Part shown: one piece after another, positions 31,164 through 43,304 of the stretch
Layout: every line of letters starts with the position of its first letter
How positions within the stretch are numbered: the stretch's first letter is position 1
DNA from: Hyparrhenia diplandra
Lineage: Eukaryota; Streptophyta; Magnoliopsida; Poales; Poaceae
Assembly (NCBI GenBank): GCA_015847255.1
Contig: JADLZK010009214.1
Span: 159,595 to 223,594 of the forward strand
DNA length: 64,000 nucleotides
Reading direction: 5' to 3'
Notes under the pieces: generated by a model
Told to the model about the DNA's origin: nothing
Seen by the model: only the letters and a program-made list of their open reading frames with translations
Databases searched by the model: none
Position numbers and translations under genes: made by a program

Positions 31164-32891
31164 AAGGGCGCGCTTCCTGTTCTGCCACATCCTCGTCCTC
31201 AACTACCTAAAGCTGGTGTTGGTGGCCGTGCACTTGGGGACAAACGGTCGCCGTTCTGTACGCCTTCTGTCGACGACAAGCTGGTGACTCTGCGCAAGTA
31301 CCGCAAAGCCCGTGGCCTGTGCATGCGATGCGGTGACAAGTGGGTTCGCGGGCATCGCTGCCCCCAGGTTCCACATGCTCACGCTATGCAGGAAGTGTGG
31401 GCGCTGTGTTCTGATTCGTTTCCCGAAGCTGATGCGCTGGAAGTTACTGACGCGGCTGTCCAAGCCCCTGATGACAGTCAAGTCTATATGATTATGCAGA
31501 CGTCCTTTGAAGACTGTGCTGAATCCATCAAGACGATGAAGTTTCAGGGCTCTGTCAAAGGACGACCAGTCTCCATCTTGCTCGACTCCGGCAGTACCCA
31601 TTCATTCATCAGCTCTGATATTGCCGCTCAGCTTCCAGGTGTTCGGCAGTGGGCCATTCCTATTTCAGTCAAGGTTGCTAGTGGAGGACTACTCCAGTGC
31701 ACATCTTTCATTCCTCGGGCAGCTTTGTCTATGCAAGGGTATGGGTTCTATTCATCGCTCCGTGTGCTTCCACTATCTGCCTATGACATGATTGTCGATA
31801 TGGATTGGCTCGAAAAGTTCTCTCCAATGCATGTTGACTGGAGAGCCAAATGGTTACGCATTCCTTATGGCATGGGTCATATTACTCTGACCGGGCTGCA
31901 GGGCGACCCCAGTTCAGTGGCTGCCATCCAGTTGCTCCACATCGCAGCTCCTGAAGCCCCCGCCAAGGATGTGTTACACCCTGCAATTCAAGATCTGGTG
32001 GATGAGTTCCAGGAGCTCTTCCAGGAACCACGGGACCTGCCTCCCAGGCGAAACTGCGATCACTCCATTCCGCTCGTGCCTGGGGCGTCTCCTGTAGCTG
32101 TCCGACAATACCGTTACAAGCCAGCGCTGAAAGATGAAATCGAAAAGCAGGTATCAGAGATGCTTATCTCGGGTATGATTCGGCCTAGCACCAGTTCCTT
32201 CTCCTCTCCGGTGCTCTTGGTGAAGAAGAAGGACAGTACATGGCGGTTCTGTGTTGACTATAGGCTGCTCAACTCTTTGACAGTGAAGTCAAAATTTCCT
32301 ATACCCGTCGTTGATGAACTCCTGGACGAATTGTCACAAGCTCGCTAGTTTACCACACTTGACTTGAGGTCTGGGTTCAATCAGATTCGACTGGCTCCAG
32401 GTGAAGAGTACAAGACGGCATTTCAAACCCATTGGGGTCAATTCGAGTACACTATGATGTCTTTCGGATTGACTGGAGCTCCGAATACATTCCAAGGTGC
32501 GATGAACTGTACTTTGCATCCAGCGCTGCGACGTTTTGCTTTGGTTTTCTTCGACGACATCCTCATCTACAGTCCATACTTCGAGTCTCATCTCTCTCAC
32601 CTGCGTTCAGTGTTTGAACTGCTGTTGGCTGATCAGTGGCGTGTTAAATTCAGTAAATGCCAGTTTGGTAAGCAATCCATCTCTTATCTTGGGCATGTCG
32701 TCGGTCGCGGTACCGAGTATTGAGCCGATCTGATCCCTGGCCCGTTTCGGTGATGTCAAAGAGCTTTCGCAGCTTTCTCGGCCCTAGCGAGGCTATTATC
32801 GGAAGTTCGTCGAAACTTCGGCGTTCTGCGAGGACCTCTCACCGATCTTCTCAAGAAAGGGGTCGTCTTCTCCGGACTTCCATTCATACGG

Positions 32892-34628
32892 TGAAGATCT
32901 CTTGTTTGGTTTTGGCTAATTAGTGACACCTAAGGACTAATCTCTCGATGCGAAGTGTTTGACTAGATTGGAGATTGGTCGTGCTTGGGAGTTGGTGCAT
33001 TGTGATCATGGAGGATGGATCGAGGTGATCCAAAAGATGATCAACCATCCAATTTGGTGTGGTTTGGAGATCAAAGGTCCCAAGGCAAAGGTATAACCAT
33101 AGGGCTTTTGATTTCACACCCAAGACACCATAGAGGGTGTGGGTGGTTATAGGATCGATAAGCCGTACTATAAAGAGGAGAAACTTATCGTACATATCGG
33201 TCCTCATGTGCCTTTAGGTTCAAAATTCATATGCATGCATTCTAACCTAAAGAGCTAACTCCGCGCTTGTCGAAAATGTTTCGAAAATGCTAACACATGG
33301 TGTCGAGGTGTTCTTCGACGTGTCGGCAACAAGAATCAAGTGGCGGAAGTCGGTTTGGAGCAAAGGAGAAGGAACGACGACGAAACGAGCGAAAATTCGC
33401 AGCTTCAGCGTGGCCGGATGCACCCGGCCGGAGCGGGCGAAAGTGGCCGGACGCACCGGTCGGTGAGTCCGGTCGATTTCCAAGAAGGTGTAAACCGGGG
33501 TTCGCCCTCGGGCGATCGGCCGGGCCGACCGACCGGATGCCAGGTCTTGGCCGGAAGCATGGACCGGCGCGCGACGGGACCCGTCCATTTGGGGGTCGAT
33601 CCTTTGTTCGGGGTTGTCGGTTGTGGCCGGACCCACCGGCCGGACTCATCGGTGAGTCCGGTCGAAGGCCGATCCGGCCGCGCAGAAAACGTGGTTTTCC
33701 CCCCAACGGCCACATTTCGTGGTGAGGGGTATTTATACCCCCTTGGCTGCATCTTGCTCTCTCTCTTGGTCATTTGAATCATTCCTAACATCTTTGAGCA
33801 AGCAAGCAAGCCTCCCTCCTCTCTCATTCTTGATTTGAGCTTCATTCTTGAGAGAAGAGTTGATCCTAGTGCATTGCATCGAGTTCTTGCATCTAGAGGC
33901 ACTTGGGGATCGTTGTGAGCCGGTTGGTTTCTTGTTTCTCTTGGAGACACCGCTCCTAGGATTGGTGGAGTTGTTGGCAAAGAAGAGGTGATTGTTTATT
34001 GGCCACCTCCGGTTGATTTGTGAGAGGATTACGCACTCCTCGTCGGGAAGACAAAGTGCAAGGAATACATTGCTCGTGTCTTGGGTACCACACTTGTTGA
34101 GTGGTGTGTTGAGGTTAGCAAGGGCACCGCCTAGCTCAAACACCATCATCCTTGTGTTGGTCGGCACAACCGGAGAGTAACTTGTCGGTGTACAAGCAAA
34201 CTCCAGGTGAACAAATCGACTTGTTCATTGTCTCGACGTGTGGATCATCACCTTCGTGTGATTGATTGTTCATATTGTTCCCGGTGATTGGTTGTCATCC
34301 TCTACGAGTTGGTATATCGCTCTTACTCTTGTATTTACCTTCCTAGTCTACTTTGAGTAGAGAGCTAGCTCTTGCCTTGTGTAGTTGTTCTTGCTAGCAT
34401 AAGGACCATATTAGAATTGCTCACTAGATAGAGTAGTGACATAGACTTTGTGTGACTTAGAGATCATAGAAATATTTAGTCTTGTCACTAGAAGGCTTGC
34501 AAGACCACTAGAGCTAGTGCAAACCGCTTTTTCGCCATTTGTTATACTAACCGGTTTGTTTAGTGAGTTTGTAGAATTTTTTTATAGGCTATTCACCCCC
34601 CCCCCCTCTAGCCATCTAGGACCTTACA
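32892..34628 (+). mobile_element. Solo LTR (1,737 bp), family A copy 2, nested in gypsy pol
   Basis: Begins TGAAGATCTCTTGTTTGG and ends GGACCTTACA; related along its length to 428-2302. ACGG flanks both sides (32888-32891, 34629-34632); with the base before, four of five bases match. Removing the insertion and one ACGG restores continuous pol sequence (PFIHT then AAFEAL). TATA-like TATTTATACC lies near 33730; the 33400-33700 part is GC-rich with CCGG-rich repeats. Confidence 0.9.
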
Positions 34629-36527
34629 ACGGCAGCCTTTGAGGCACTCAAAGCAGCTCTAGTTTTAGCGCCAGTTCTGGCTATTCCAGACTTCTCGAAG
34701 CCATTTCAGCTGCAGACAGACGCTAGTGATTCTGGGGTTGGGGCCGTTCTCTTACAAGATGGCCACCCTCTTGCGTTCGTCAGTCGTGCCTTAGGTCCTC
34801 GCACAGCTGCTCTGTCAACCTACGAAAAGGAATACCTTGCTATCCTAGTCGCAGTGGAAACTTGGTGATCTTATTTGCAGCATGGCGAATTCACCATCTA
34901 TACTGACCATCAGACTCTCACTCACTTACATGACCAGCGCCTCAATACTCCTTGGCAGCTTAAGATGAACCACAAGTTGTCTGGCCTGCAGTACCGGATC
35001 GTGTACAAGCCTGGTGTGTCTAATGCCGCTGCGGACTCTCTATCCAGGCACCCAGCCCCGCCATTGCAGCTTCAGGCGATTTCTGCTCTAGTCCCCGCCT
35101 GGCTGTCTGAAGTAGAGGCTGGCTACTCGACAGATCCTGAGATGACCAAGCTTCTGCAGGAGTTGTCTGTCAGCCCGCTGTCTCGGCCTCCATTTACATT
35201 GTCATCTGGCGTCCTCCGCTACAATGGTCGAGTGGTCATTGGCAACAATCCTACCTTACAGCACCGCATCATTACAGCTTTACATGATAGTCCCCTCGGT
35301 GGCCATTCCGGGTTTCCGGTTACTCACAGCAAGGTCAAGAAACTCTTCTATTGGCGTGGTCTAAAATCAACAGTTAAGAAGCATGTTGCTGATTGCTCAG
35401 TGTGCCTTCAAGCAAAGTCGGATCGGTCTAGGTACCCTGGCCTGCTAGCTCCACTGCCGGTACCAGAGGAGACCTGGCAGGTCTTAACGATGGACTTCAT
35501 CAACGGTCTTCCAACTTCGGGGCCGGCCAATTGTATCCTGGTCATCGTGGATAAGCTAAGTAAATACACCCATTTCATTTCACTCAGTCATCCTTTCACA
35601 GCAGTTAAGGTTGCACAAGCTTTCTTCGACAATGTCTTCAAGCTACACGGCATGCCACAGAGGATCATTTCTGACCGCGATCCGATTTTCACTGCTGATT
35701 TCTGGCAAGAGATGTTTCGTCTGTCTGGCGTCACTTTGTCTCTCAGCACAGCTTATCACCCGGAGACAGACGGCCAAACCGAGCGGGTGAACCAGTGTCT
35801 CGAGACCTTTCTACGCTGTTTTGTGCATTCGTGCCCTCGCCAGTGGTCCAAGTGGCTCTCCCTGGCAGAATTTTGGTACAACTCAAGCCAGCATTCAGCT
35901 TTGGGCACATCCCCGTTTGAAGTGGTCTACGGTCACCCTCCAAGGCACTTCGGCCTCACAGTTGATACTGTCTCGCCAGTACACGATGTTAACTCCCTGC
36001 TGGCTGAACGCAGGACCATGCTTGAGTCAGTTCGACAACATCTGCTGTGCGCTCAACAGAGGATGAAGACCATGGCTGACAAGAAGCGCTCTGAACGATC
36101 GTTCAACGCCGACGATTGGGTATTCCTCAGGCTACAGCCTTATGTCCAAGCTTCACTGGCCCCCAGATCAAACAACAAGCTCAGCTTCAAGTATTTTGGT
36201 CCATACCAAATCATTTCCAAGATTGGGTCCGTCGCCTACAAGCTGCAGCTGCCACCATCCTCCAAAGATACACCGGTATTCCACGTCTCTCTGCTTAAGC
36301 CTGCCCCAGCCTTTGCTCGGTTTAGTGCTCTTCCAGACCCAGATGACATGCTTCAAGTGCCAGAACAAGTCTTGAAGACTCGTCTTCACCATCGTGGTTC
36401 CCAAGCTGTTCAACAACTGGCGATAAAGTGGTCCAGGCTCGATGCCGATTTAGCCACATGGGAAGACGCCGAAGCTATCAAGCGGCCAGGTTCGGGTGCT
36501 CCAAAGATGGGGGCATCTTTGGCTCTC

Positions 36528-36538
36528 AAGGGGAGGAT
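36528..36538 (+). other. Polypurine tract
   Basis: AAGGGGAGGAT directly precedes the 3' LTR start TGTCGG, as expected for plus-strand priming. Confidence 0.8.
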
Positions 36539-36836
36539 TGTCGGCCAGACCCTCCGAAGACCAGTCATCGAGCGGGCCCAAGAGGACCCGGGACCAAGAG
36601 TGTTCGACTTCAAGGCCCGAGTGGTCCAAGGCAATGACGGCCCAAGAGAATGTCCGTGGCCGAGTATTAGAAGTAGAGAGAGACGTGAGGGAGAGAACAA
36701 TCATCCTGTATCCAGTTATTACTTTTCATAGTTCTTTCTTGTAAAAGAAGTAGAAACCTCTGCTACTCGCCGTCGCCGACGATATTCCGGTGGCGGCTCG
36801 TCGGAATACATATCCTGTTAGTCCCCGGTGCTAACA
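36539..36836 (+). repeat. 3' LTR of the gypsy element (298 bp)
   Basis: TG...CA termini (TGTCGGCC...GGTGCTAACA), directly followed by TSD TAGAT. The pol reading frame overlaps its first about 190 bp. Confidence 0.92.
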
Positions 36837-37088
36837 TAGATACAATGGTTGGTGACAGTGATTAGAGTCTATAAAACACAATATGTTTACATTAGTGTGA
36901 GAATTTCTAGGATATATCTTTTTAAAAGCATGTCTCATAAGAATTAGTGTGAAGACTCTATTCAAATTAATAATATAAATATAGACAGTGACACATGAGA
37001 TACCCACTATCACTGCACCACACCCTTTTTGGTCCTGCGCTTGACTTGCTCGAGCATGAAAATAATGTTGCATATGTATATAGTGTTA

Positions 37089-37292
37089 GGGCACTCCCAA
37101 CCTAGACTCTATCATAGAGTCTAAGATCATTTATTATCTCGGTTATTGTGGACTTGAAGTCTAAATAAGACTTGGAGTCTTAGCTTTGTCCCATAATATG
37201 CTGCCACATCAGCGTCACATCATCAAAATACAATAAATATGAAGGTAATAAATAAGCTTAGACTCTATGATAGAGTCTGGGTTGGGAGTCCC
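37089..37292. mobile_element. Tourist-like MITE (204 bp)
   Basis: GGGCACTCCCAACCTAGACT at the left and the inverse of AGTCTGGGTTGGGAGTCCC at the right; TTA on both sides (37086-37088, 37293-37295). Each arm contains the palindrome AGACTCTATCATAGAGTCT. Confidence 0.88.
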
Positions 37293-38240
37293 TTACATGT
37301 CTACCCTCAACATGTAGGTTAACTTTTTTGCTCTGCTGTGTGGTTGAACCTCAAGATCACACAAGAAACGGAAAATAAAGAATTGGAAGATAACATGGGA
37401 CAAGAGCAAGATGGGGACTAGCAAAGATCCCATAAGTAAACATATAGTACTACTATTAAGGGGTCACACACTCACACTGCCTTTTCTCCCTTGATGAACA
37501 CTCACACAGTGCCCTAAAGAAAAAGGCAAAACAACTAGGAGCTGCTGAGGGCCCAAGAGACCACTACCTGCTGGCCATGCTCCCATAATTGCATTATTTG
37601 CCTTGGGGTTATTGGGACCCAGAGCTAGCTAGCCCCGGCCAGCAGCAAACAAGTCCCAATGCAAGAACCCTAGCTAGCTTATGCTGCACTCATGGAGAGA
37701 GGACAGAAGATGCAAGAAAAAGAAAAAGAGCCAATGCAGCAAGGTTGAAACTTGAAAGAAAGGCACTCGTCGCTTTACCACCGTGCTGCATTGCTGAAAG
37801 CCTAAAAAAACCACAAAGAAAGCGACGGCGATGGATGGATGGGTTGGGGAGATCCAAGGTACATGACCCCTCCAGATTTATGTCCCCCACGGCCATTGTC
37901 GTCTTCCCTCTACCTAAAGCTACAACCACCCGGCCTCTCTCTAGTTCTTTCTCAAGCAGATGCAGGCACACAGCACAGGGAAATTGAATATAGGTAGCCA
38001 CGGACATGCGTGCATATGGCCCTCCCCTTCCCCTACCAACTATATTTACCTGTTTGCTTTTGTTATTCTTGTGCATTAACTTGCTACCGGACGATTTCCC
38101 TAGCAGTGGAGTACGTTATTATATATCAGAATATAGTAGATAGCTACTCAGCCGTCCTATATATCTAGTACTGTAGTATGTGGGTGTCTACTCCTGCTAC
38201 CTCTGTGTTTTGATTGAGCTTGTACTCCCTGACCTAAATT
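37293..38240. other. Intergenic stretch
   Basis: No gene recognised. Open frames at 37589-37987 (+) and 37690-38076 (-) overlap antiparallel, lack domains and lack gene-like flanks; neither is called. Confidence 0.4.
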
Positions 38241-38513
38241 TCCTTGTTTAGATTGCTAAAAAATAGCAATTTAACTGTTCCAACTCTCAGAAGACTTTCG
38301 TTTGTTTGTGGTAAATATTATCCAATCATGGACTAAGCCCCAGGCAAAAGATTCGTCTCGTGATGTATAAATGTAACTGTGTGATTAGTTACTTTTTTTA
38401 CCTACATTTCATACTCGAACATATGTCTTTTGGAGTATTTAATGTGATGTGATGGGAGGGAGTGGAAAAACTTGAAAGTTTTGGTTAGAATTTTTAGCAA
38501 TCTAAACAAGGCC
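38241..38513. mobile_element. MITE, CTAACTAGGCTCAAAAGATT family copy 3
   Basis: TCCTTGTTTAGATTGC and GCAATCTAAACAAGGCC are inverted ends, each followed inside by an AAAAAT run. The core ATTATCCAATCATGGACTAAG and AAAGATTCGTCTCGTGATG is degenerate relative to other copies. Confidence 0.7.
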
Positions 38514-38815
38514 GGGTGTGTTTGACACCCAAAATTTTGGCCAAATTTTTGGACGGATGGGACATGCATGTCACATCGCACACCAGTAAAGCACGTTTCG
38601 TTTGTTAGTGGTAAATATTATCCTACCATGGCGTAACTAGGCTCAAAAGAATCGTTTCGCAATGAACATCTAAACTGTGTAATTATTTTATTTTTTTACC
38701 TACATTTAGTACTCGATACATGTGCCGGCATTTTGATATGATGGGGAATCTTCTTTTTGATGTGATGAGATGTGATGGGAGTGCAGGAAATTTTGGAGGG
38801 AATTTTGGAGTATCC
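38514..38815. mobile_element. MITE, CTAACTAGGCTCAAAAGATT family copy 4
   Basis: Directly adjoins copy 3. Core TATCCTACCATGGCGTAACTAG and AAAAGAATCGTTTCGCAATG; left part GTGTTTGACACCCAAAATTT and right part GGAAATTTTGGAGGGAATTT. Edges approximate. Confidence 0.55.
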
Positions 38816-41800
38816 AGCTATTTCAAGATTCATAGTACCTCGATCAATATTTAATCAACAATCAAGGTTTCTTTTCAAATCACAGTATAGACGTAGACGT
38901 TCACAAGCGAATGCACACCATGCATGCATGACCATAATTAAACTCTTATGATGTAAATTTTGTTGCATGTGTATTTGTTTTACCACGGTTATTCCTTATG
39001 GTTTTGTTTGTTTGGTGTAAACCACATCAGTGTAATATGAGAATGAAGTTAAGGCCTAGGCTTTCTTCTCAAGATTTAACCGAGTGAGACCGCACCTTAT
39101 ACTTTGTAATATGGAGGAAACATTTCGATCAAAATTAATGGTACTTGTACCATTTAGATCACTTGTTAATTAATAGATAAAAGGTTGTATGGATTAAGAC
39201 TATATATGAGCGGGTTCATGTATATGTATTCAAAGTGCAAAGCACCATAGCTTTTGTTAAGTAGAAATTATCAAATAATATATTTCATAGATATTGATAG
39301 TTCTTTCTTTTTTTAAAAAAATTGTCCTATGAAAACAAGGGTAATTAAAGTATCATCAACCAACCCACCAACCAACCTCTGAATTATGAAACTGGCTAGC
39401 GAGCACCCTCCAACTGTTAAGACCAGACAAATTTCGTCCTATCTGGTTGCATATTTACTCTTTTCTCAAAATGTTTAAAAAACCGGTTTATGTATGCTAA
39501 GGTTTTATAAAACCGGAGTAACATGCAAGTTGGAGGGGTGTAGAAATGCAGGCTACGACCCTGCAATCGGCTTGCACTCGTACAAGGAAGCAGTAGATTA
39601 CAGCGGCGGCAGTATATATATATATACTATGTAGGTTTCCAATTAAAATATTGCAAGGTCGTCGTCGGCGCCGACCGGCCGGAAGCGGACCGTAGCACCA
39701 CCGCGCCGCGCTGGAGACGCGTAAAGGTTTGTAGATAGTATATTTATATACATCTTATTACTAGTAACCGTGGCCGATCATCGAGCTAAAAACAAAGGTC
39801 GTTGTTGTAGCTAGTAAGTAGTCTTGTAGACAGTAGAAGACGGAGAGGTTGGTAGTGTTGCATACTCTACTCCTCCTAACTGCTGCTGAACTGTGTATGC
39901 ATGCGTTGGCGGTGCCTGCCGAGTGGTGGTGAGAGTAGTTGCTGCATGCCGCCGGACGGCCGGCCGGCCGGCGCGCGGCGCCAGCAAACAAGGTAAGGCA
40001 ACAAGGAAGAATTGGTCGTACGTTCCTAGTAGGCGCGGCCGCGGCGGCGCATAGCATATTTTCTTTTGTTTTGTTTCTTGCCAGGATGGATGGCAAGAAT
40101 TGTAAACCCCTACTTTTTTTTTTTTTTTTTTTGAGCAAATTGTAAACCCCTACTAATCTAGCACGCTGCCGACAGGTACCCAATCGGCAACTGAAGGACC
40201 AACAGGGCCATTTTGGCAGCCCCAGTATCCGTCTGAATAGTTGAGGCCGATGTACAGCCGATTAGGACCTATCGGCCGGAGGAGGGCTCCCGGGCCGGCC
40301 TGTCCTCACAAGTCGTCCATCATGCAATGCAGTGCAATGCAACCGACCGCGTGCAATAGCCGTAGCCCAGGCGGTAAACAAAAGCGTGCGATCGAGGTCC
40401 TACTGGCTAGTGCTGGCCCACCACATGGCGCCCTTTCCCATGCAAACTTTTGTCGCGTCGCGTCGCCACTTTCTCTTTCTCTCTGCATCCATGCATACAC
40501 ACTCTCTCTACTACTACATTATGTCCTTCTACTATAATAATAGTACGTGTAACGTGTTACACTATATACACCATGACCATGAACCGATGGATGCATGCAT
40601 GCATGTACAAATACAATCACGCAAAAGAATTTGATCCAGCAGGGTACGTACGTATTCGAGTCACACGTGTCCATGACAACCCACAGAAGAAACGAAACCA
40701 CCAGCACAGCAGAGCAGACGACGGCACCGGCAACCAACCACCGAATATTGGTTGGTCCAAGGTCAACTCTGCTACTTTCACGCACGCTTCATTGTTCACC
40801 CTCCCTCTCTCTCTCTCTCACCATCCGTGAACACCTCTCCCTCTCCCTCTCTCTATCTCTCTTTCTAGAAACACATTGTTTTCCTCTTATCTCTTGTCCT
40901 ATTAGGACTATTAATTGTTTTCATTTCTCCATACTTTTTTTCAGTTTTGTGCACACCTCATGTAGTGCAAAGAACGGCTAATTAATCTCTTTCTTTCTTT
41001 CTTTTTCTTCTCCTTCAACAAGACAAACAGTAACACAGGGTCACATCAGTTCATTCAGTTCTCTATCAACTCTATCAACTACGTACACTGCTCAATTATC
41101 AAATCACCATATATTTTTTTTCAATTTTTCTTCAAAACAAAAAAAAAGAGTCTACTTCTATAGGATTCTTGAAGGAGATTAATGAAGTTACTTCAAAACT
41201 ACATATTTACCTATTCGAAAGCTATTTTACCATTCAATAATTGATGAATTTTGGAAGTAGGGAATGTAAAAAGGGCCTACTAAATATTAAACGGGCCATA
41301 TCCTAAAAAAAAAAAAAGGTCAAAATACACCTTCTTTTGAGCCAATGGCGACTGTGTCTCTCCGTGAGTGTGATGAGGACACGAGGCAACCCAAGCCCAT
41401 GATTGTCCTCACCCTCACTCTCACTCTCCAGGTTTATCATATCATATATTACAGCTAGTACAGTAATCTAGTACCACCTCACACTCACACAACATTTCTC
41501 TTTGTTTCTTCTGTCCCATTATTGTATACAGTAGATTACATTCGTGCATGGACGACGTTAAACGTACCTGGACATGGACACAAAATATGTGGCACTACTA
41601 CTTTATCTTCAGATACTATATATATATATATATAGTACCATGTTATTTAAATTCGCCGCTGGTTTCTTGTATAGTTTTATGTAACCGGCCGGGAATGGAC
41701 AGCGATGTCCATTGTTGTCCTTTATGCACCTAATTAAACAACCAATAGCCGTTACCTTCAGATATGCCATCCGCTAACTTATATAGTTATAGTACAAACA

Positions 41801-43180
41801 TATATATATAGATACAGAAAAGAGAAAAAAAACACGTCGACACCGATTTTTACTCTTTTATTCTACTGCCTTGAGAATGCATGAGAGATAAACCCCCTGC
41901 TAAAGTGGTAAGAGATCATAAAAAGAACAAGGTACATATAAGGGATCATGTATGTACTTATTCATGTATACACAAAATATGTACTCCAACATTTTATATT
42001 TTCTAGACACATTGCTTTTACTTTTCTAGAAAATTTAAAATGTCGTACAGTACTATCTTGACTCTTGAGAGATGTACGTATGTATACAAGTATATCAGTG
42101 ATACGAAAAAAACAAAGAAATACAGAAACCGTGTGCTTAACAACCGAGTCATTTTTTTCTCCTCTCAGTACACATGGCAAGTCAATGTTCAGACCACTTT
42201 CCATCGAAAGATTTGCTGGGACACAGCTGTAAATGATCAAGGACGACAAGTTTCATTTTCTCCCCCTCCAAAAACAAGGAAGGAAAAATAGGACGCGCAT
42301 GCATGGAAATGGAATCAGCCAGCACTAAGCTGACCCAATTAGCATTTCAAATTCCAAAAATTAATTGAAATTCTCAGGAAGCTTACAGCTCAAAGACACC
42401 GGAGAATTACACCTGCCAACCACAGCCAGGCCGCAGTGAGCATTTATTTGTAGACAGGGAGGGATGGGAAGGAGCAGAGGAGGCATGCATGATTTTCATC
42501 CCATCCCAGCAGATAAACCCAAGTCATTGGCTAATGATGGTGTGGTGTGGGGGTGTAATTAACCCGGTCAAATTAACATTTGAATCTACTGCTAGATCAG
42601 TTTTTTTTTTTATCTTTTTCAAATTACAAACTTTGGAGGGAAGATGCATGGCTGGCTGGCTGGGTGATTGATGATGAGTTAATTATTGGTGGAGAGAGTA
42701 ATTATATATACTACTACTACTCACAAATATCTTCTGGTTTTAAAGTGTGTGGTCGAAGTTTCTTCTTCTGGTTTTAAAGTGTGCATGCAGCTAGCGTTGC
42801 AGCGGATTTGCACTCCTGACAAAAAAATTCTCCCTTTCACAAAAAGAGACCCTGTGTATTGTTACATAGGGAAATTTATATATCATAGTATACCCCACCT
42901 GAGTACCTGATCATATCATAGTATGCAAAATTGGCCTATATATATATAGTGCCTTGAATGAATGGAGAAAAGAAAGAAAACAATAAAACTTTGTCCAAGG
43001 TTAGGAGTACTATAAGACACACAAGAGACACATAAGTGGTTGGCCCCACTCCAGAGAGAAGAAAGGCCAAAAATAAAAATAAAAAAAATTGGGGAGCATG
43101 CACTAGCAGATGGCAAGAGATGATAGGTCGGCGAACCTCCCATATAATTAAGGGACCCCTAATTTCCTCCCCTTCCATAT
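38816..43180. other. Long intergenic region
   Basis: No coding gene recognised over 4.3 kb. Contains a GC-rich CCGGCCGG palindromic patch (39950-39975), T/A runs (40114-40131, 41308-41319), CT-rich microsatellites (40801-40865) and an (AT) run near 41620. The part next to 43180 is the upstream region of the DUF1635 gene. Confidence 0.4.
40801..40866. repeat. CT-rich microsatellite
   Basis: CCTCTCTCTCTCTCTCAC, then CTCTCCCTCTCCCTCTCTCTATCTCTC. Such tracts are common in plant 5' UTRs, but no gene follows. Confidence 0.8.
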
Positions 43181-43196
43181 TTACTTATTCCATATA

Positions 43197-43210
43197 CATG
43201 TATATATATA
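43197..43210 (+). promoter_or_regulatory. TATA box of the DUF1635 gene
   Basis: GTATATATATATCT lies about 100 bp upstream of the start codon at 43305 and is followed by a CT-rich then CAG-rich leader. Confidence 0.55.
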
Positions 43211-43304
43211 TCTCCCTCTCGCCCTCACCTCTGCTTCCCCCCTCCTCCTCCTCTCCCCGCACCACCACCAGCAGCAGCAGAAGAAGCGATCAAGCGTGCG
43301 CGCG

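Larger units (their letters stand above)
31164..36538 (+). pseudogene. gag-pol of the gypsy element (broken)
   Basis: Visible domains: gag zinc knuckle LCMRCGDKWVRGHRC (about 31317-31361); aspartic protease ILLDSGSTHSFIS (31575-31613); RT from about 32130 with FFDDILIYS at about 32548-32574; RNase H from about 34718 (TDASDSGVGAVLL); integrase HHCC zinc finger (35290-35410), catalytic Asp/Asp/Glu in MDFINGLP, SDRDP and TERVN; a GPY/F module (YFGPYQII, about 36197); and a chromodomain-like tail (about 36360-36480, WSRLDADLATWEDAEAI). Damage: TAG at 32346-32348 where a Trp-like codon is expected before FTTLDLRSGF; frame loss with stop at about 32721; the nested LTR; TGA at 34866-34868 (probable CGA to TGA). 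From 34875 to 36731 a single frame of 618 codons stays open and runs into the 3' LTR. Confidence 0.92.
30906..36836 (+). mobile_element. Degenerate Ty3/gypsy chromovirus-like LTR retrotransposon
   Basis: Flanked by a perfect 5-bp target-site duplication TAGAT (30901-30905, 36837-36841). The 3' LTR (36539-36836) runs TGTCGGCC...GCTAACA and is preceded by a polypurine tract (AAGGGGAGGAT, 36528-36538). The 5' LTR is truncated (30906-31163). The protein order is zinc knuckle, protease, RT, RNase H, integrase, i.e. gypsy order. A solo LTR of another family is nested at 32892-34628. The element cannot transpose: PBS and most of gag are deleted and pol has several stops. Confidence 0.93.

Noticed and set aside
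37589..38076. Opposed frames of about 130 codons
   Set aside because: No domain, no promoter or splice context, antiparallel overlap.
41360..41430. Imperfect hairpin (GAGTGTGATGAGGACA pairing with TGTCCTCACCCTCACTC)
   Set aside because: Short, with mismatches and no match to a microRNA family I recognise; not enough for an ncRNA call.
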